A stretch of 57,624 nt of DNA from Bryobacterales bacterium (GTDB lineage: Bacteria > Acidobacteriota > Terriglobia > Bryobacterales > Bryobacteraceae): contig JAEUQC010000003.1 in NCBI GenBank assembly GCA_016789905.1, positions 1 to 57,624 of the forward strand. Direction: 5' to 3'. Positions within the stretch are counted from its first letter, which is position 1, and each line of letters begins with the position of its first letter. The notes under the pieces are model-generated. The model was not told the origin of the DNA. It worked only from the letters and a program-made list of their open reading frames with translations, and ran no database searches. The position numbers and the translations under genes are program-made. This document shows, one piece after another, positions 17,501 through 24,107 of the stretch.

Positions 17501-17876
17501 TTTCCGTTTCCAGCAGCGGCGGCGTGGCGTTCACTTTCACGGAGTCCGAAACGTTACCGACTTCGAGCACAATGTCGATGCGGGGCGATTCGTTGATGCG
17601 CAGCACAAGGCCGCTTTGCACGAATCGCTTGAAGCCTTGCGCTTCGGCCACCACTTCGTAACTGCCGGAAGCGAGGTTGGGGATGTAGTAGGCGCCATTG
17701 GCGTTCGTCTGCCCTTCGGAGGCAAACTGCGTACCGGTGTTGCGCACGGTAACGCGGACGCCGGGAACGACGGCCCCGGTGGAATCGGAAACGGTGCCCA
17801 CCACCGTCGCAGTGCCGGTGGATTGCGCAAGTACTGGAATAGCCGCAAGGATGAGAATTGTCAGCCGAGACAACAT
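14556..17876 (-). CDS. TonB-dependent receptor, Oar-like, with carboxypeptidase-regulatory domain
   Basis: A 1106-aa outer-membrane protein. Signal peptide MLSRLTILILAAIPVLAQ; carboxypeptidase-regulatory-like beta-sandwich at about 22-105 (TATVVGTVSDSTGAVVPGV, GAYYIPNLASGSYEV); plug-like region about 110-230 (LLETETAGSGQVLDGEVVQ); then a long beta barrel ending in an aromatic residue (VGRVQW), as expected for barrel assembly. This architecture is strongly expanded in Solibacter-type Acidobacteria and is thought to import oligosaccharides or other large nutrients. The start is supported by GGAGGG (17881-17886), four bases upstream. Neighbours: IclR regulator upstream, ThuA-like gene downstream and overlapping. 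Confidence 0.92.
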   Translation of the reverse strand: MLSRLTILILAAIPVLAQSTGTATVVGTVSDSTGAVVPGVRVTVRNTGTQFASEGQTNANGAYYIPNLASGSYEVVAEAQGFKRFVQSGLVLRINESPRIDIVLEVGNVSDSVKVNATPPLLETETAGSGQVLDGEVVQKLPVMQKFVHRVLLYMPGMTNINGQHAVGQRQRAIGYSMDGVNGKEPAVGQVGDYQRTMIASLDSIQEFKMWTTGTPAEFGHSAGGQLSVVFKSGSNQFHGNVEDRYTNGKLIHRAFLEQLPRTGDFDYHEWGATASGKIIKDKTFFFGGFQQHYEKLSETVIVTVPSPEMYAGNFSFGGRGLPIYNPFTTRQNGANWTRDPFPNNQIPASLFNPVSRNVLALKPWREQSDPGTIQPTGPVNNLTYNAGGAYIFSRYDAKLDHQFTVNHRIFGRYSHVRHRSEERPVRELTDVLYGNVYIKPLDQRNVAISDTFTFSPTAINEMRLGFNRRVNLAVPESYNGGWAKKLGIPGVSDETFPDFQNSGGGRFYGFGPGGRSLDVAEDFTFQNNFTKIAGKHTMKFGYEVMRTRYNSLAGSLPSGQYRMAGTELPFTPNTGNAFASFLLGTVGQGIFQQNNATWLPRWWSQAFYGQTTWRPRKNMTLELGVRWSYESPFSTKHGQQSQFDPNATDPLTGLKGAIVHGKGNLAKRDLNNFQPRLGLAWNLHPRVVSRSSLGMYSVDLFTNGLGQNFEEYVATANVQSVPGDPRHAFLLSQGPGAISFPNSTDGSVPFQGTNYGGRNASFFDPNMRLPYVLMWSQGFQVQLSNNWLMETVYQGSSGVGLLNNWDMNVVPLNVSTDPTVLNQIFNAVQNYKPYRQFGSIQHYANYGHNSHHSGTFRIERRFAQGMTLNTFYQLGKTLNDGDDDGGRNGITFYNRNLEKARASYDIRHRLVSVMTYELPFGKGRKFMNGGGVKDWVLGSWDFAWTQTFQSGPPVNITAGGSPNRYLPGMVRPNAVLPAEQMVVDNYNIGARFPLAAQNNYFNNAAFAYPAPFTAGTMGRNVVESPGLRWTQLSISKDFKIRENIRFSIRWDCNNPTKEPQLADPGASYNLQSLAQFGRFNGIGRGSFSDIGTARMHHVIVGRVQW

Positions 17877-17946
17877 GGTGCCCTCCAAAGAATCAGAACC
17901 CCTTCGCGCAGCAGCGGGAAGTTTCGTTCTAGCCTGATGAAATTTA

Positions 17947-17970
17947 ACGATCCGGTCAATCCGGTCGTTC
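17947..17970. promoter_or_regulatory. Candidate IclR operator upstream of the TonB receptor
   Basis: A quasi-palindrome with arms AACGA and TCGTT around two CCGG cores, lying between the IclR gene end and the receptor start. It contains ATCCGGTCAAT (17951-17961), found with one change (ATCCGGCCAAT, 18778-18788) just upstream of the IclR gene itself. Confidence 0.4.
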
Positions 17971-17983
17971 AAAATAGTTGAAA

Positions 17984-18766
17984 CTACGTGCGCGCGGCGA
18001 TGGGCAATGGCTGATAACCCACCAATTGCGACAGTTCAAAGGCGGTGGCGCGCACGGCGGAAGCGAGCATTGCCTGCTGCTGCCGATAGAATTTCTGGGA
18101 TGGCATGGACACACTGATGGCGGCCACGGTTTCCCCGGTCCAATCCCGGACGGCCGCACCTACGCAACATGCCCCGCCGGCACTCTCTTCCTGGTCCAGG
18201 CTGTAGCCCTGGAGCTGCGTTTTGCGCAACTCCTCTTCGATGAGCACCAGTTGCGTCATGGTGTTCGGCGCCGAACGAGGCGTGCCTTTCTGTTCCAGGT
18301 AGCGCAGCGCCATGCCGTGATCGATGTTGGCCATGATGGCCTTGCCGAGGGCGGTACAGTGCGCCGCGGCGGTGGCTCCGAAATTGGCCTTGAACGGGAT
18401 CTCCGCCGAGGTGTCAAACTGGTCGGCGAGAAAAATGTCGAACTCCTGCGGGTCAAAAATGGCCAGGTGCGCGGTGGCCTCCACCTCTTCGGAGAGCCGC
18501 AACAGCAGGGGGCGCGCGGCCTCCCGCAACTCATTGCGCTGGAACGCGGCCAAGCCGAGTTTCATCATGCCGACGCCGAGCCGGTACGTTTTGGTTTGCG
18601 GGTTTTGCTCCACAAAGCCACAGTGGCGCAGCGAGGATAGTATCCGGTGAACATCGCTCGGCAGCAGACCCGTGCGTCTGGCCAGATCGGTGACGCCAAG
18701 GCTGGGCCGTTGTCGAAACTCACCAAGTACGCGGCAGACTTTGCTGATCGTTGTAGCGGGCTTCAT
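17984..18766 (-). CDS. IclR family transcriptional regulator
   Basis: A 260-aa regulator: winged helix-turn-helix at about 5-70 (SLGVTDLARRTGLLPSDVHR then LRHCGFVEQNPQTKTYRLG) followed by the GAF-like IclR effector domain (about 85-250), with the conserved stretch HCTALGKAIMA and the late GGACCVGAAVRDWTGE. IclR proteins control catabolic operons and often themselves. It sits directly upstream of, and in the same direction as, the TonB receptor gene, its likely target. Candidate operator sequences are in front of both genes. The effector is unknown. Confidence 0.92.
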   Translation of the reverse strand: MKPATTISKVCRVLGEFRQRPSLGVTDLARRTGLLPSDVHRILSSLRHCGFVEQNPQTKTYRLGVGMMKLGLAAFQRNELREAARPLLLRLSEEVEATAHLAIFDPQEFDIFLADQFDTSAEIPFKANFGATAAAHCTALGKAIMANIDHGMALRYLEQKGTPRSAPNTMTQLVLIEEELRKTQLQGYSLDQEESAGGACCVGAAVRDWTGETVAAISVSMPSQKFYRQQQAMLASAVRATAFELSQLVGYQPLPIAART

Positions 18767-18775
18767 ACGGCAAAC

Positions 18776-18826
18776 CTATCCGGCCAATGAGTATGGCCAG
18801 AGGGAGTATATATTTCGCCCGGATAG
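18776..18826. promoter_or_regulatory. Candidate operator region of the IclR gene
   Basis: Inverted repeat CTATCCGG (18776-18783) with CCGGATAG (18819-18826), and a nested GGCCA (18782-18786) with TGGCC (18794-18798), just upstream of the IclR start. It includes the 11-mer shared with 17951-17961. An AT-rich TATATAT at about 18808-18814 inside it could be part of the promoter. Confidence 0.4.
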
Positions 18827-18827
18827 C

Positions 18828-18853
18828 CCGTCAAGCGCTTAAGCGATTGACGG
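18828..18853 (-). terminator. Near-perfect palindrome abutting the stop codon of the DsbD-like gene
   Basis: CCGTCAAGCGCTT (18828-18840) and AAGCGATTGACGG (18841-18853) are inverted with 12 of 13 pairs. In the minus-strand transcript this forms an 11-bp stem with a UUAA loop right after the stop codon. There is no U-run, so it may be an intrinsic terminator of a type common in high-GC genomes or a processing hairpin. Confidence 0.55.
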
Positions 18854-19399
18854 CTATTGGGTGCGCACAGGCGTTAAGACTGCCAGCCCCGGCTCCGCAG
18901 GGCCGGGCGTCAGGGAAAGGTCGAGTTCCAACTCTTTGCTGATGTCTTTGCAGACCGTGGGCGTGCATGCCTGCGCCTTGATGCCGATGCGCGCGGCGCG
19001 CTCACCGCCCACGCGTTTCGCTTTCGCCGCGAACAGCGCCTGCTTTTCGAAGCCCCAGGAGAAGATCCGCAGTTCGGGTTTAGAAAAATCGAGCAGCGCC
19101 GGCTGCTTCCAGGGCCCATCCACGGCGAGGCCTCCGGTTACAGTGAACGACGTTGGTTTGTCCATGCCCAGCGCCTTCTTGCCGGCCAGTTTCTCATTCG
19201 CACGAATCTGGTTGTCCATTGCGAAGGTGTGCCATCCATCGGCCAGCGTTAACCGCACGGTCAAGTTACCATCCGAATCGACGCGAGCACGATAAGTGGC
19301 GCAGATGGCGTCATCGACGACAATCTCCACGGGCTTAGACCATTCGGCGCTGAAGGCCGTCATGCCAATTGTCAATAGAGCCGCCGCAAGCCGTGTCAT
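18854..19399 (-). CDS. Exported DsbD N-terminal-like domain protein
   Basis: A 181-aa protein with a signal peptide (MTRLAAALLTIGMTAFS) and a single immunoglobulin-like domain resembling the periplasmic N-terminal domain of DsbD/ScsB: LADGWHTFAMD near the start and a CTPTVCK pair near the end, corresponding to the redox cysteines of DsbD-alpha. Such domains take electrons from a membrane partner and reduce periplasmic thiols. No membrane domain is encoded here. It is the last gene of a three-gene operon behind the PhyH-like and the thioredoxin/PDZ genes (5-base gap), which fits a shared redox task, but that is inference. Confidence 0.7.
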   Translation of the reverse strand: MTRLAAALLTIGMTAFSAEWSKPVEIVVDDAICATYRARVDSDGNLTVRLTLADGWHTFAMDNQIRANEKLAGKKALGMDKPTSFTVTGGLAVDGPWKQPALLDFSKPELRIFSWGFEKQALFAAKAKRVGGERAARIGIKAQACTPTVCKDISKELELDLSLTPGPAEPGLAVLTPVRTQ

Positions 19400-19404
19400 T
19401 ACTT

Positions 19405-20079
19405 CTAGGATACCCACTCCAGTTCGCGGGGCAGTGCGGCCGCGGCAAATTCGATGTGAATGACTCGCCGATGCGCGGCGGAGGCGGCGGGCGAGGAGGC
19501 ATGCCACAGCAACGGACACATGAGGAGCACGCCACCCCGGGCAACCGTACAGGTGACAACTTCACGCCCTGTTTCCGGCGGAGCATCGGTTCTTCCATAC
19601 CGGTGCGAGCCGGGCACAACACGAACCGGCCCGTTTTCTTCCCCGCAATTGTCCAGGTGCAAGCGCACGGCCAACATGCGCTCCAGAACGGCTACGGGCG
19701 GCTGCACGTGGGGCACGCCTGCCTTCACTGTCCATGGTCCGTAGCCCGCGACTTCGGCCCGCTTGCGAACCGCGATGGTCAGATCCTGATGCCACGGAAC
19801 CTTCCAATTCGCTTCCGGCGTTTTATCGAACAGGATTCCGCGAACCGCCTGCGCAGTGGGGCCCAGCACCGGTTCCACCAGTTCGCGGCAAGCGGCGGAG
19901 TTCGCCCACTCCGTCACGGCCGGAACGACGGACAGCAAATTCCGTATGGCATAGACGCCGCCACGGCTTCTGACCGCGAGTTCGTCGCGCGCCTGCTCCA
20001 CGGCTCGCAACAGCCGGTCCACTTCCGCGGGCGTGGCCACGCCTGGAGCAGTGGCGAAACCGTCTTCGGCAAACCCCAC
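19405..20079 (-). CDS. Phytanoyl-CoA dioxygenase (PhyH) family protein
   Basis: A 224-aa Fe(II)/2-oxoglutarate-type oxygenase of the PhyH family. The HxD motif is WHQDLT at about 115-120, RVVPGSH is the family's conserved turn at about 155-161, and the distal His with the 2-oxoglutarate-binding Arg are probably in LLWHASSP and HRRVIHIEF near the C-terminus. Cytoplasmic, no signal peptide. The substrate cannot be told. The start is GTG (20077-20079), four bases after the stop of the thioredoxin/PDZ gene. The stop is five bases before the DsbD-like start, so the three genes form one operon. Confidence 0.85.
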   Translation of the reverse strand: MGFAEDGFATAPGVATPAEVDRLLRAVEQARDELAVRSRGGVYAIRNLLSVVPAVTEWANSAACRELVEPVLGPTAQAVRGILFDKTPEANWKVPWHQDLTIAVRKRAEVAGYGPWTVKAGVPHVQPPVAVLERMLAVRLHLDNCGEENGPVRVVPGSHRYGRTDAPPETGREVVTCTVARGGVLLMCPLLWHASSPAASAAHRRVIHIEFAAAALPRELEWVS

Positions 20080-20083
20080 TCGA

Positions 20084-21322
20084 CTACTTTCGAAAACTCA
20101 TGCGAATGGTCTTCAGCGGCATGGTAATCCGCTTTCCGTCCCGCAGCACTTCCAGCGTGCCCGTGTCGCCGGGCGTCTTGTAGAGGACAATGTACAGCGA
20201 CGCCGTGTCCGCGTTCACGTCCCGGTCCTTTCCGTCCACGGCGACAATCACGTCGCCTGTTTTCAAGTCGTGCGCCTGCACGCTCTGCGCCATGGATGAG
20301 ACGTACTTTACGTAGCTTGCCAGCCCATCCGGGGGCAGGCCCAGTTTGGTCTTCTCTTCCGCCGTCAGCGCGCGGTCCTCGAAGTACGCGCGCGGTTCGA
20401 CGCTGGACTGGCGGTAGCGCGTATCGGTGAACCACCATCGCACAGGCAATGCGATTGTTAAATTCCGCAGTTCGCCCGCGCGCTCCACGGTGACCGAAAC
20501 CTGTTTCGCCGTCCGCGCTACTTTATCGTGGCGCAACTGCATGTCGGCGAAGGTCCATACCGTGTCACCTTCCCATTTGCGAATCAAATCGCCCGCCCGC
20601 ATTCCCGCTACACCGGCCGGGCCGGAGACTTCCTTCACCGCCAGGCCCTTGGGCACATCCAACTCGATGCCCAGCGTGCGTATATCCGGCGACCGGAACA
20701 GATGCACCAGCTTATCGAGCGTTCCGTCCTTTTCCCGATGCAGGTTCTGAAAGTCGCCGATCAAGTGACACTCCACACAGGCTCCGGACTTAAACGTCCG
20801 CTCCACCAGCATGGGATAGTTGCGCGGCGAATCCGGCTTCGGCCGGGACTTCCGCGCCAACTGCCCGGCCTGGTACTGCTTGTGCAGCGCCAGCCCTTTT
20901 TCCGCCGCAAGTGCCAGGCTATCGAGATTCAGATACGAATCCGGTGAACGCGCGTCGCGCCCGCCGTAGCGCATATAGATCTCTTCGTCGGCGTTCAACA
21001 GGTAGAAGTACAGCGTGTTGTTGCGGTCATGATCGAACAGCGCAATGTCCACGTTATCCATACGGATGATCCGCACGCAGACGTAGTTGCGCAACTGTTT
21101 TCCGAGCGGTGAATCTGGCGGCGACAGCACAACCTGTGCGTCGAAAACTCTACCGTTCGTTCAAGGCTCGCAGCGGTATTCCAGAAAGATCGGCTTTCCG
21201 GTGGCGCGGGCTTCTTTCAATGCGGCCTGATAGTTGTCCAGCCAGACGATTTCATCATCGGCCGGTTTGGGCTGCGCCACCAGCGCGAAGGAGAGGAGTA
21301 AAAGAGCGGCAGCAAATTTCAT
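20084..21322 (-). CDS. Candidate selenoprotein: thioredoxin-like CxxU, CxxCH and PDZ protein
   Basis: A 412-residue product if UGA at 21161-21163 is read as selenocysteine (position 54). The ATG (21320-21322) gives a signal peptide (MKFAAALLLLSFALVAQ). A thioredoxin-like domain follows (ATGKPIFLEYRCEP, UGA, then TNGRVFDAQVV), so the redox motif is C51-E-P-U54. A CVECH heme-type motif lies at 182-186, a PDZ-like domain at about 215-265 and a second at about 345-405. From memory, relatives in Planctomycetes and Acidobacteria have Cys-x-Pro-Cys at this place. Both sides of the UGA are coding-quality sequence in one frame with no other stop. A SECIS-like hairpin follows. Without recoding, only a 53-residue peptide or a fragment from GTG 21130 would be made; that fragment would lack the signal peptide. 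Likely periplasmic redox role; partner unknown. Confidence 0.75.
21122..21143 (-). promoter_or_regulatory. SECIS-like hairpin downstream of the in-frame UGA
   Basis: In the minus-strand mRNA the 5' arm CGACGCAC pairs fully with a 3' arm made of GUGC, one bulged U, and GUCG, closing an AGGUU loop. The loop Gs are about 27 nt after the UGA. Bacterial SECIS elements are known to need a short stem close behind the UGA with an exposed G/GU in the loop, often with a bulged U, as in E. coli fdhF (loop AGGUCU). Confidence 0.6.
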
Positions 21323-21367
21323 CGCTATTCTCGATACTACTATCCGGCGCGCGGCGGTGGCGAAATG

Positions 21368-21544
21368 TTACCGCATCCGCACGCCGTCGATGTATACCGT
21401 GCGAACGGTTGTGCCAGGAGGGTGCGCGCCGCTCAACTGGCGCGCCTTGGCCACCATCCAGTTCAGGTCCGGCATGGCCGCGCCCAGCATGAGCGCCGCG
21501 AAACCGATGAGCAAATAGCGGGAAAAGGGGGAATGATTCGGCAT
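21368..21544 (-). CDS. Small membrane-anchored protein, 58 aa
   Basis: A short frame starting at ATG 21542-21544 behind a GGGGTGAGG-like ribosome-binding stretch. The product has one hydrophobic segment (RYLLIGFAALMLGAAM, about residues 9-24) and a short exposed tail ending VRTVYIDGVRMR. I do not recognise a family. It lies between recA and the thioredoxin/PDZ gene, in the same direction as both. It is short enough that chance cannot be excluded. Confidence 0.45.
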   Translation of the reverse strand: MPNHSPFSRYLLIGFAALMLGAAMPDLNWMVAKARQLSGAHPPGTTVRTVYIDGVRMR

Positions 21545-21618
21545 GGAAACCTCACCCCTGCTGATGCAACTCCCCTGCCAAGCGCTAACTTGTTGCAAAC
21601 AGACCAGTTGGAGACAAG

Positions 21619-21670
21619 TGTGCGGCCGCCAGCGTGTTCCCCGGCGGAACGCATTGTCCGTTTCCGCACA
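21619..21670 (-). terminator. Nested inverted repeats behind recA
   Basis: TGTGCGG (21619-21625) with CCGCACA (21664-21670), and inside it GTTCC (21636-21640) with GGAAC (21646-21650), immediately after the recA stop. A plausible structured 3' end or terminator without a U-run. Confidence 0.4.
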
Positions 21671-21673
21671 GTG

Positions 21674-22711
21674 CTAGACGCCTTTTGCCTTCGCCGCTGC
21701 GGCGGCGGCGAGCGGCGGCAAGCCAAGTTTAACGCGAAGATCGGTGTCGATAGTCGCCGCCATGTCCGGATTCTCCTTCAAAAGCGCCTTGGCATTTTCG
21801 CGGCCCTGCCCGATGCGTTCGCCTTTGTAGCTATACCAACTGCCCGATTTTTCCACCAGGTTGTTGGCCACACCGAGGTCGATCAGGTCGCCTTCGCGCG
21901 AGATTCCTTCGCCGTACATGATGTCGAACTCGGCTTCGCGGAACGGCGGCGCCACCTTGTTCTTCACCACCTTCACCTTCGTCCGGTTGCCCACCACCGC
22001 ATCGCCTTCTTTGATGGCCGCGGTGCGGCGGATATCCACGCGCACGCTGGAATAAAACTTCAAGGCCCGCCCGCCAGAGGTGGTTTCCGGATTGCCGAAC
22101 ATCACGCCGATCTTTTCGCGAATCTGATTGATAAAAATGAGGCAGGTGTTGCTCTTCGAGACCACGGCCGTCAGTTTCCGCATGGCCTGCGACATCAGCC
22201 GCGCCTGGATGCCGACGAAGGCGTCGCCCATCTCGCCGTCGAGTTCCGCCTTCGGCACCAGCGCCGCCACCGAATCCACCACCAGCACGTCAATCGAGTT
22301 GGACGCAATGAGCGTGTTAGCTATTTCCAGGGCCTGCTCGGCGTAGTCCGGCTGGGAGACCAGCATGTTGTCGATATCGACGCCGAGTTTCTGCGCATAG
22401 CCCGGATCCAGCGCGTGTTCCACGTCGACATACGCGGCAATGCCGCCGGCTTTCTGTGCCTGCGCCACCACTTGCAGGGCCAGGGTGGTTTTGCCCGATG
22501 ATTCCGGACCATATACCTCGATGATGCGTCCACGGGGGAGCCCGCCAACGCCCAAAGCATAATCCACGGAGATGGAACCGGTGGAAATCGACGCGATCGG
22601 CGCCACCGCCTCTTTCGATCCCAGCCGCAGGACCGAGCCCTTGCCGAACTGTTTTTCAATGGCGCCAAGCGTTGCCTGGAGCGCGCGGAGTTTTTCTTTA
22701 TCGTCGATCAT
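21674..22711 (-). CDS. recA: Recombinase RecA
   Basis: A 345-aa full-length RecA: ATP-dependent strand exchange in homologous recombination and co-protease for the SOS response. Walker A is GPESSGKTT (68-76), Walker B-like [13 protein letters not shown] follows, and the conserved loop regions are present ([13 protein letters not shown], then [22 protein letters not shown]). The Lys/Ala-rich C-terminal tail is short ([11 protein letters not shown]) instead of the acidic tail of enterobacterial RecA. A TATAAT hexamer lies 12 bases before the ATG. I saw no obvious LexA box upstream. No recX follows. Confidence 0.98.
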   Translation of the reverse strand: MIDDKEKLRALQATLGAIEKQFGKGSVLRLGSKEAVAPIASISTGSISVDYALGVGGLPRGRIIEVYGPESSGKTTLALQVVAQAQKAGGIAAYVDVEHALDPGYAQKLGVDIDNMLVSQPDYAEQALEIANTLIASNSIDVLVVDSVAALVPKAELDGEMGDAFVGIQARLMSQAMRKLTAVVSKSNTCLIFINQIREKIGVMFGNPETTSGGRALKFYSSVRVDIRRTAAIKEGDAVVGNRTKVKVVKNKVAPPFREAEFDIMYGEGISREGDLIDLGVANNLVEKSGSWYSYKGERIGQGRENAKALLKENPDMAATIDTDLRVKLGLPPLAAAAAAKAKGV

Positions 22712-22723
22712 GCCTGAATTCCA

Positions 22724-22729
22724 ATTATA
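22724..22729 (-). promoter_or_regulatory. Possible -10 element of recA
   Basis: Perfect TATAAT on the minus strand, 12 bases upstream of the recA ATG. Transcription from it would leave a leader of only a few bases. No convincing -35 hexamer sits at the usual distance, so this is tentative. Confidence 0.3.
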
Positions 22730-22888
22730 GTGCGCGGCCCGGTGGGGCCCCTATTGGAGTAGTGGCCGCTGCGCGGAAAATTTCTCCGTGCGATCATCCT
22801 AAAATAAGTCTGCGCATGGTAACCCGGTCACAGAAGTCCCATGCGCAGGCAACGGCGAACAGAGCTCAGCTTTATCGCTTTCCGATGA

Positions 22889-22929
22889 GGCTGAAGAGAA
22901 TACTCCAGGGAAATGGTGTCTCTTCAGCC
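22889..22929 (-). terminator. 11-bp inverted repeat over the sodA-like stop codon
   Basis: GGCTGAAGAGA (22889-22899) is exactly complementary to TCTCTTCAGCC (22919-22929), with a 19-base loop. It overlaps the stop of the superoxide dismutase gene and lies upstream of recA. No U-run follows. Confidence 0.45.
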
Positions 22930-23601
22930 CCGGCTCAACTCTTCGTACCGTTGCGAAATCGAATCCCAATGCAAAACTTGCAGGATGGCTGCCAGGTAAT
23001 CCGGCCGGCGGTTCTGATACTTCAAGTAATAGGCGTGTTCCCAGACGTCGATGCCCACCACCGGGCGTTTTCCTGTCATTAGGGGGCTGTCCTGATTCGG
23101 GGAAGTTTCTACGGCCAGCTTACCGGCGCGATCAAGAACGAGCCAGACCCAGCCGCTGCCAAATACACCGGCGCCGCCTGCGCGCAGCTTTTCTTCCAGC
23201 GCTTTCTGGCTGCCGAACGACGCTTCGATGGCCTTGGCCAGTGCGCCTTTCGCCACGGGCGACCCCTTACCAAGAGAGTTCCAGAACAGGGAGTGGTTGG
23301 CGTGTCCGCCGCCGTGGTTCCGCAGGGCGGTACGAATGCCCTCCGGCGCTTTGTCGAGCTGGGCCAAGAGAGTATCCAAGGGCATTTTAGCCAGCGCCGG
23401 CTGTCCGGCGAGCGCCTTGTTCAGGTTATCGACATAGGCCTGGTGATGTTTGCCGTGATGGATCTCCATTGTTTTGGCGTCGATGAATGGCTCCAGCGCG
23501 TCCACCGCGCAGGGCAGTTTGGGAAGCTGGTGCGGGCCGGGCGCGGCTTGCGCGCGCACGGCGACGGTGGCCAAGCCACCAAGGAAAAGCCGTCGTTCCA
23601 T
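22924..23601 (-). CDS. Exported Fe/Mn superoxide dismutase
   Basis: A 225-aa superoxide dismutase with an N-terminal leader (MERRLFLGGLATVAVRAQA), so probably periplasmic. Metal ligands by comparison with E. coli SodA: H48 (EIHHGKHH), H103 (ANHSLFW), D185 and H189 (IDVWEHAYY). NQDSPLM at 169-175 places Gln170 at the MnSOD-type outer-sphere position, suggesting manganese or cambialistic use. The catalytic domain is complete. An exported enzyme would remove superoxide outside the cytoplasm. Neighbours: recA downstream, a Cys-rich exported hypothetical protein upstream. Confidence 0.93.
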   Translation of the reverse strand: MERRLFLGGLATVAVRAQAAPGPHQLPKLPCAVDALEPFIDAKTMEIHHGKHHQAYVDNLNKALAGQPALAKMPLDTLLAQLDKAPEGIRTALRNHGGGHANHSLFWNSLGKGSPVAKGALAKAIEASFGSQKALEEKLRAGGAGVFGSGWVWLVLDRAGKLAVETSPNQDSPLMTGKRPVVGIDVWEHAYYLKYQNRRPDYLAAILQVLHWDSISQRYEELSRG

Positions 23602-23682
23602 AGGTCCCCCGTTCGTTTCGATTGGCGGCGCCGCCCGCGCGCAGGCATAGGTGTTCGCCGCTACAAATCCACCGCCTTCCTG

Positions 23683-24057
23683 TTATTGAACCGGCGGCGG
23701 CCTTTCGAACAGGGCGTATTCGGGAAGCTGCGCTTCCACGCGCGCCGGGGGCGTTGCCAGCGCGGCGCCGAACTCCGTCATTGGTACGCGGGCCAGCGCG
23801 ACCAGGGCTATCACGCCGCCGGCATCGAATCGTGCCAGACCGACGTTGGCATTGCCGGCGCGGCAACGCTCCCCTACAGCGGTGAATGCCATTGCCGCGC
23901 CGGCCTTCCGCTTGCAACAGGCATGGGCGGCGCCGGTCCGCTGGCAGCATTTCTTTTCGCACTCATCGCCCACCGCGACCGCAGCCAGCGGGGCTGCCGT
24001 GATCATGGCCACACATAGCAAGAGCAAGGCGCCAATCGCGCGTCTCGCCCGTTTCAA
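23683..24057 (-). CDS. Exported cysteine-rich hypothetical protein
   Basis: About 124 aa from a TTG start (24055-24057): a basic, hydrophobic leader (KRARRAIGALLLLCVAMITAAP), then a Cys-rich patch (GDECEKKCCQRTG, HACCKRKAG) and an Ala/Val-rich remainder ending in FERPPPVQ. The cysteine spacing suggests metal or disulfide chemistry, but no family is recognised. The start is uncertain. The frame is open up to 24171, which would overlap the ferrochelatase 3' end, and an internal ATG inside the leader (MITAAPL) is also possible. Confidence 0.55.
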   Translation of the reverse strand: MKRARRAIGALLLLCVAMITAAPLAAVAVGDECEKKCCQRTGAAHACCKRKAGAAMAFTAVGERCRAGNANVGLARFDAGGVIALVALARVPMTEFGAALATPPARVEAQLPEYALFERPPPVQ

Positions 24058-24107
24058 TGTTCGCAGTGAAGCTACCAACTTACCGTTAGCATACCTCAAG
24101 TTACAAA

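Noticed and set aside
21144..21160. Alternative hairpin next to the UGA (GAAC with GUUU)
   Set aside because: Only four weak pairs, and its loop is about six bases from the UGA, too close for a bacterial SECIS element.
21161..21163. UGA as a simple nonsense mutation or pseudogene
   Set aside because: The rest of the gene is intact on both sides, the codon sits in the redox motif, and a SECIS-like hairpin follows. It cannot be fully excluded from sequence alone.
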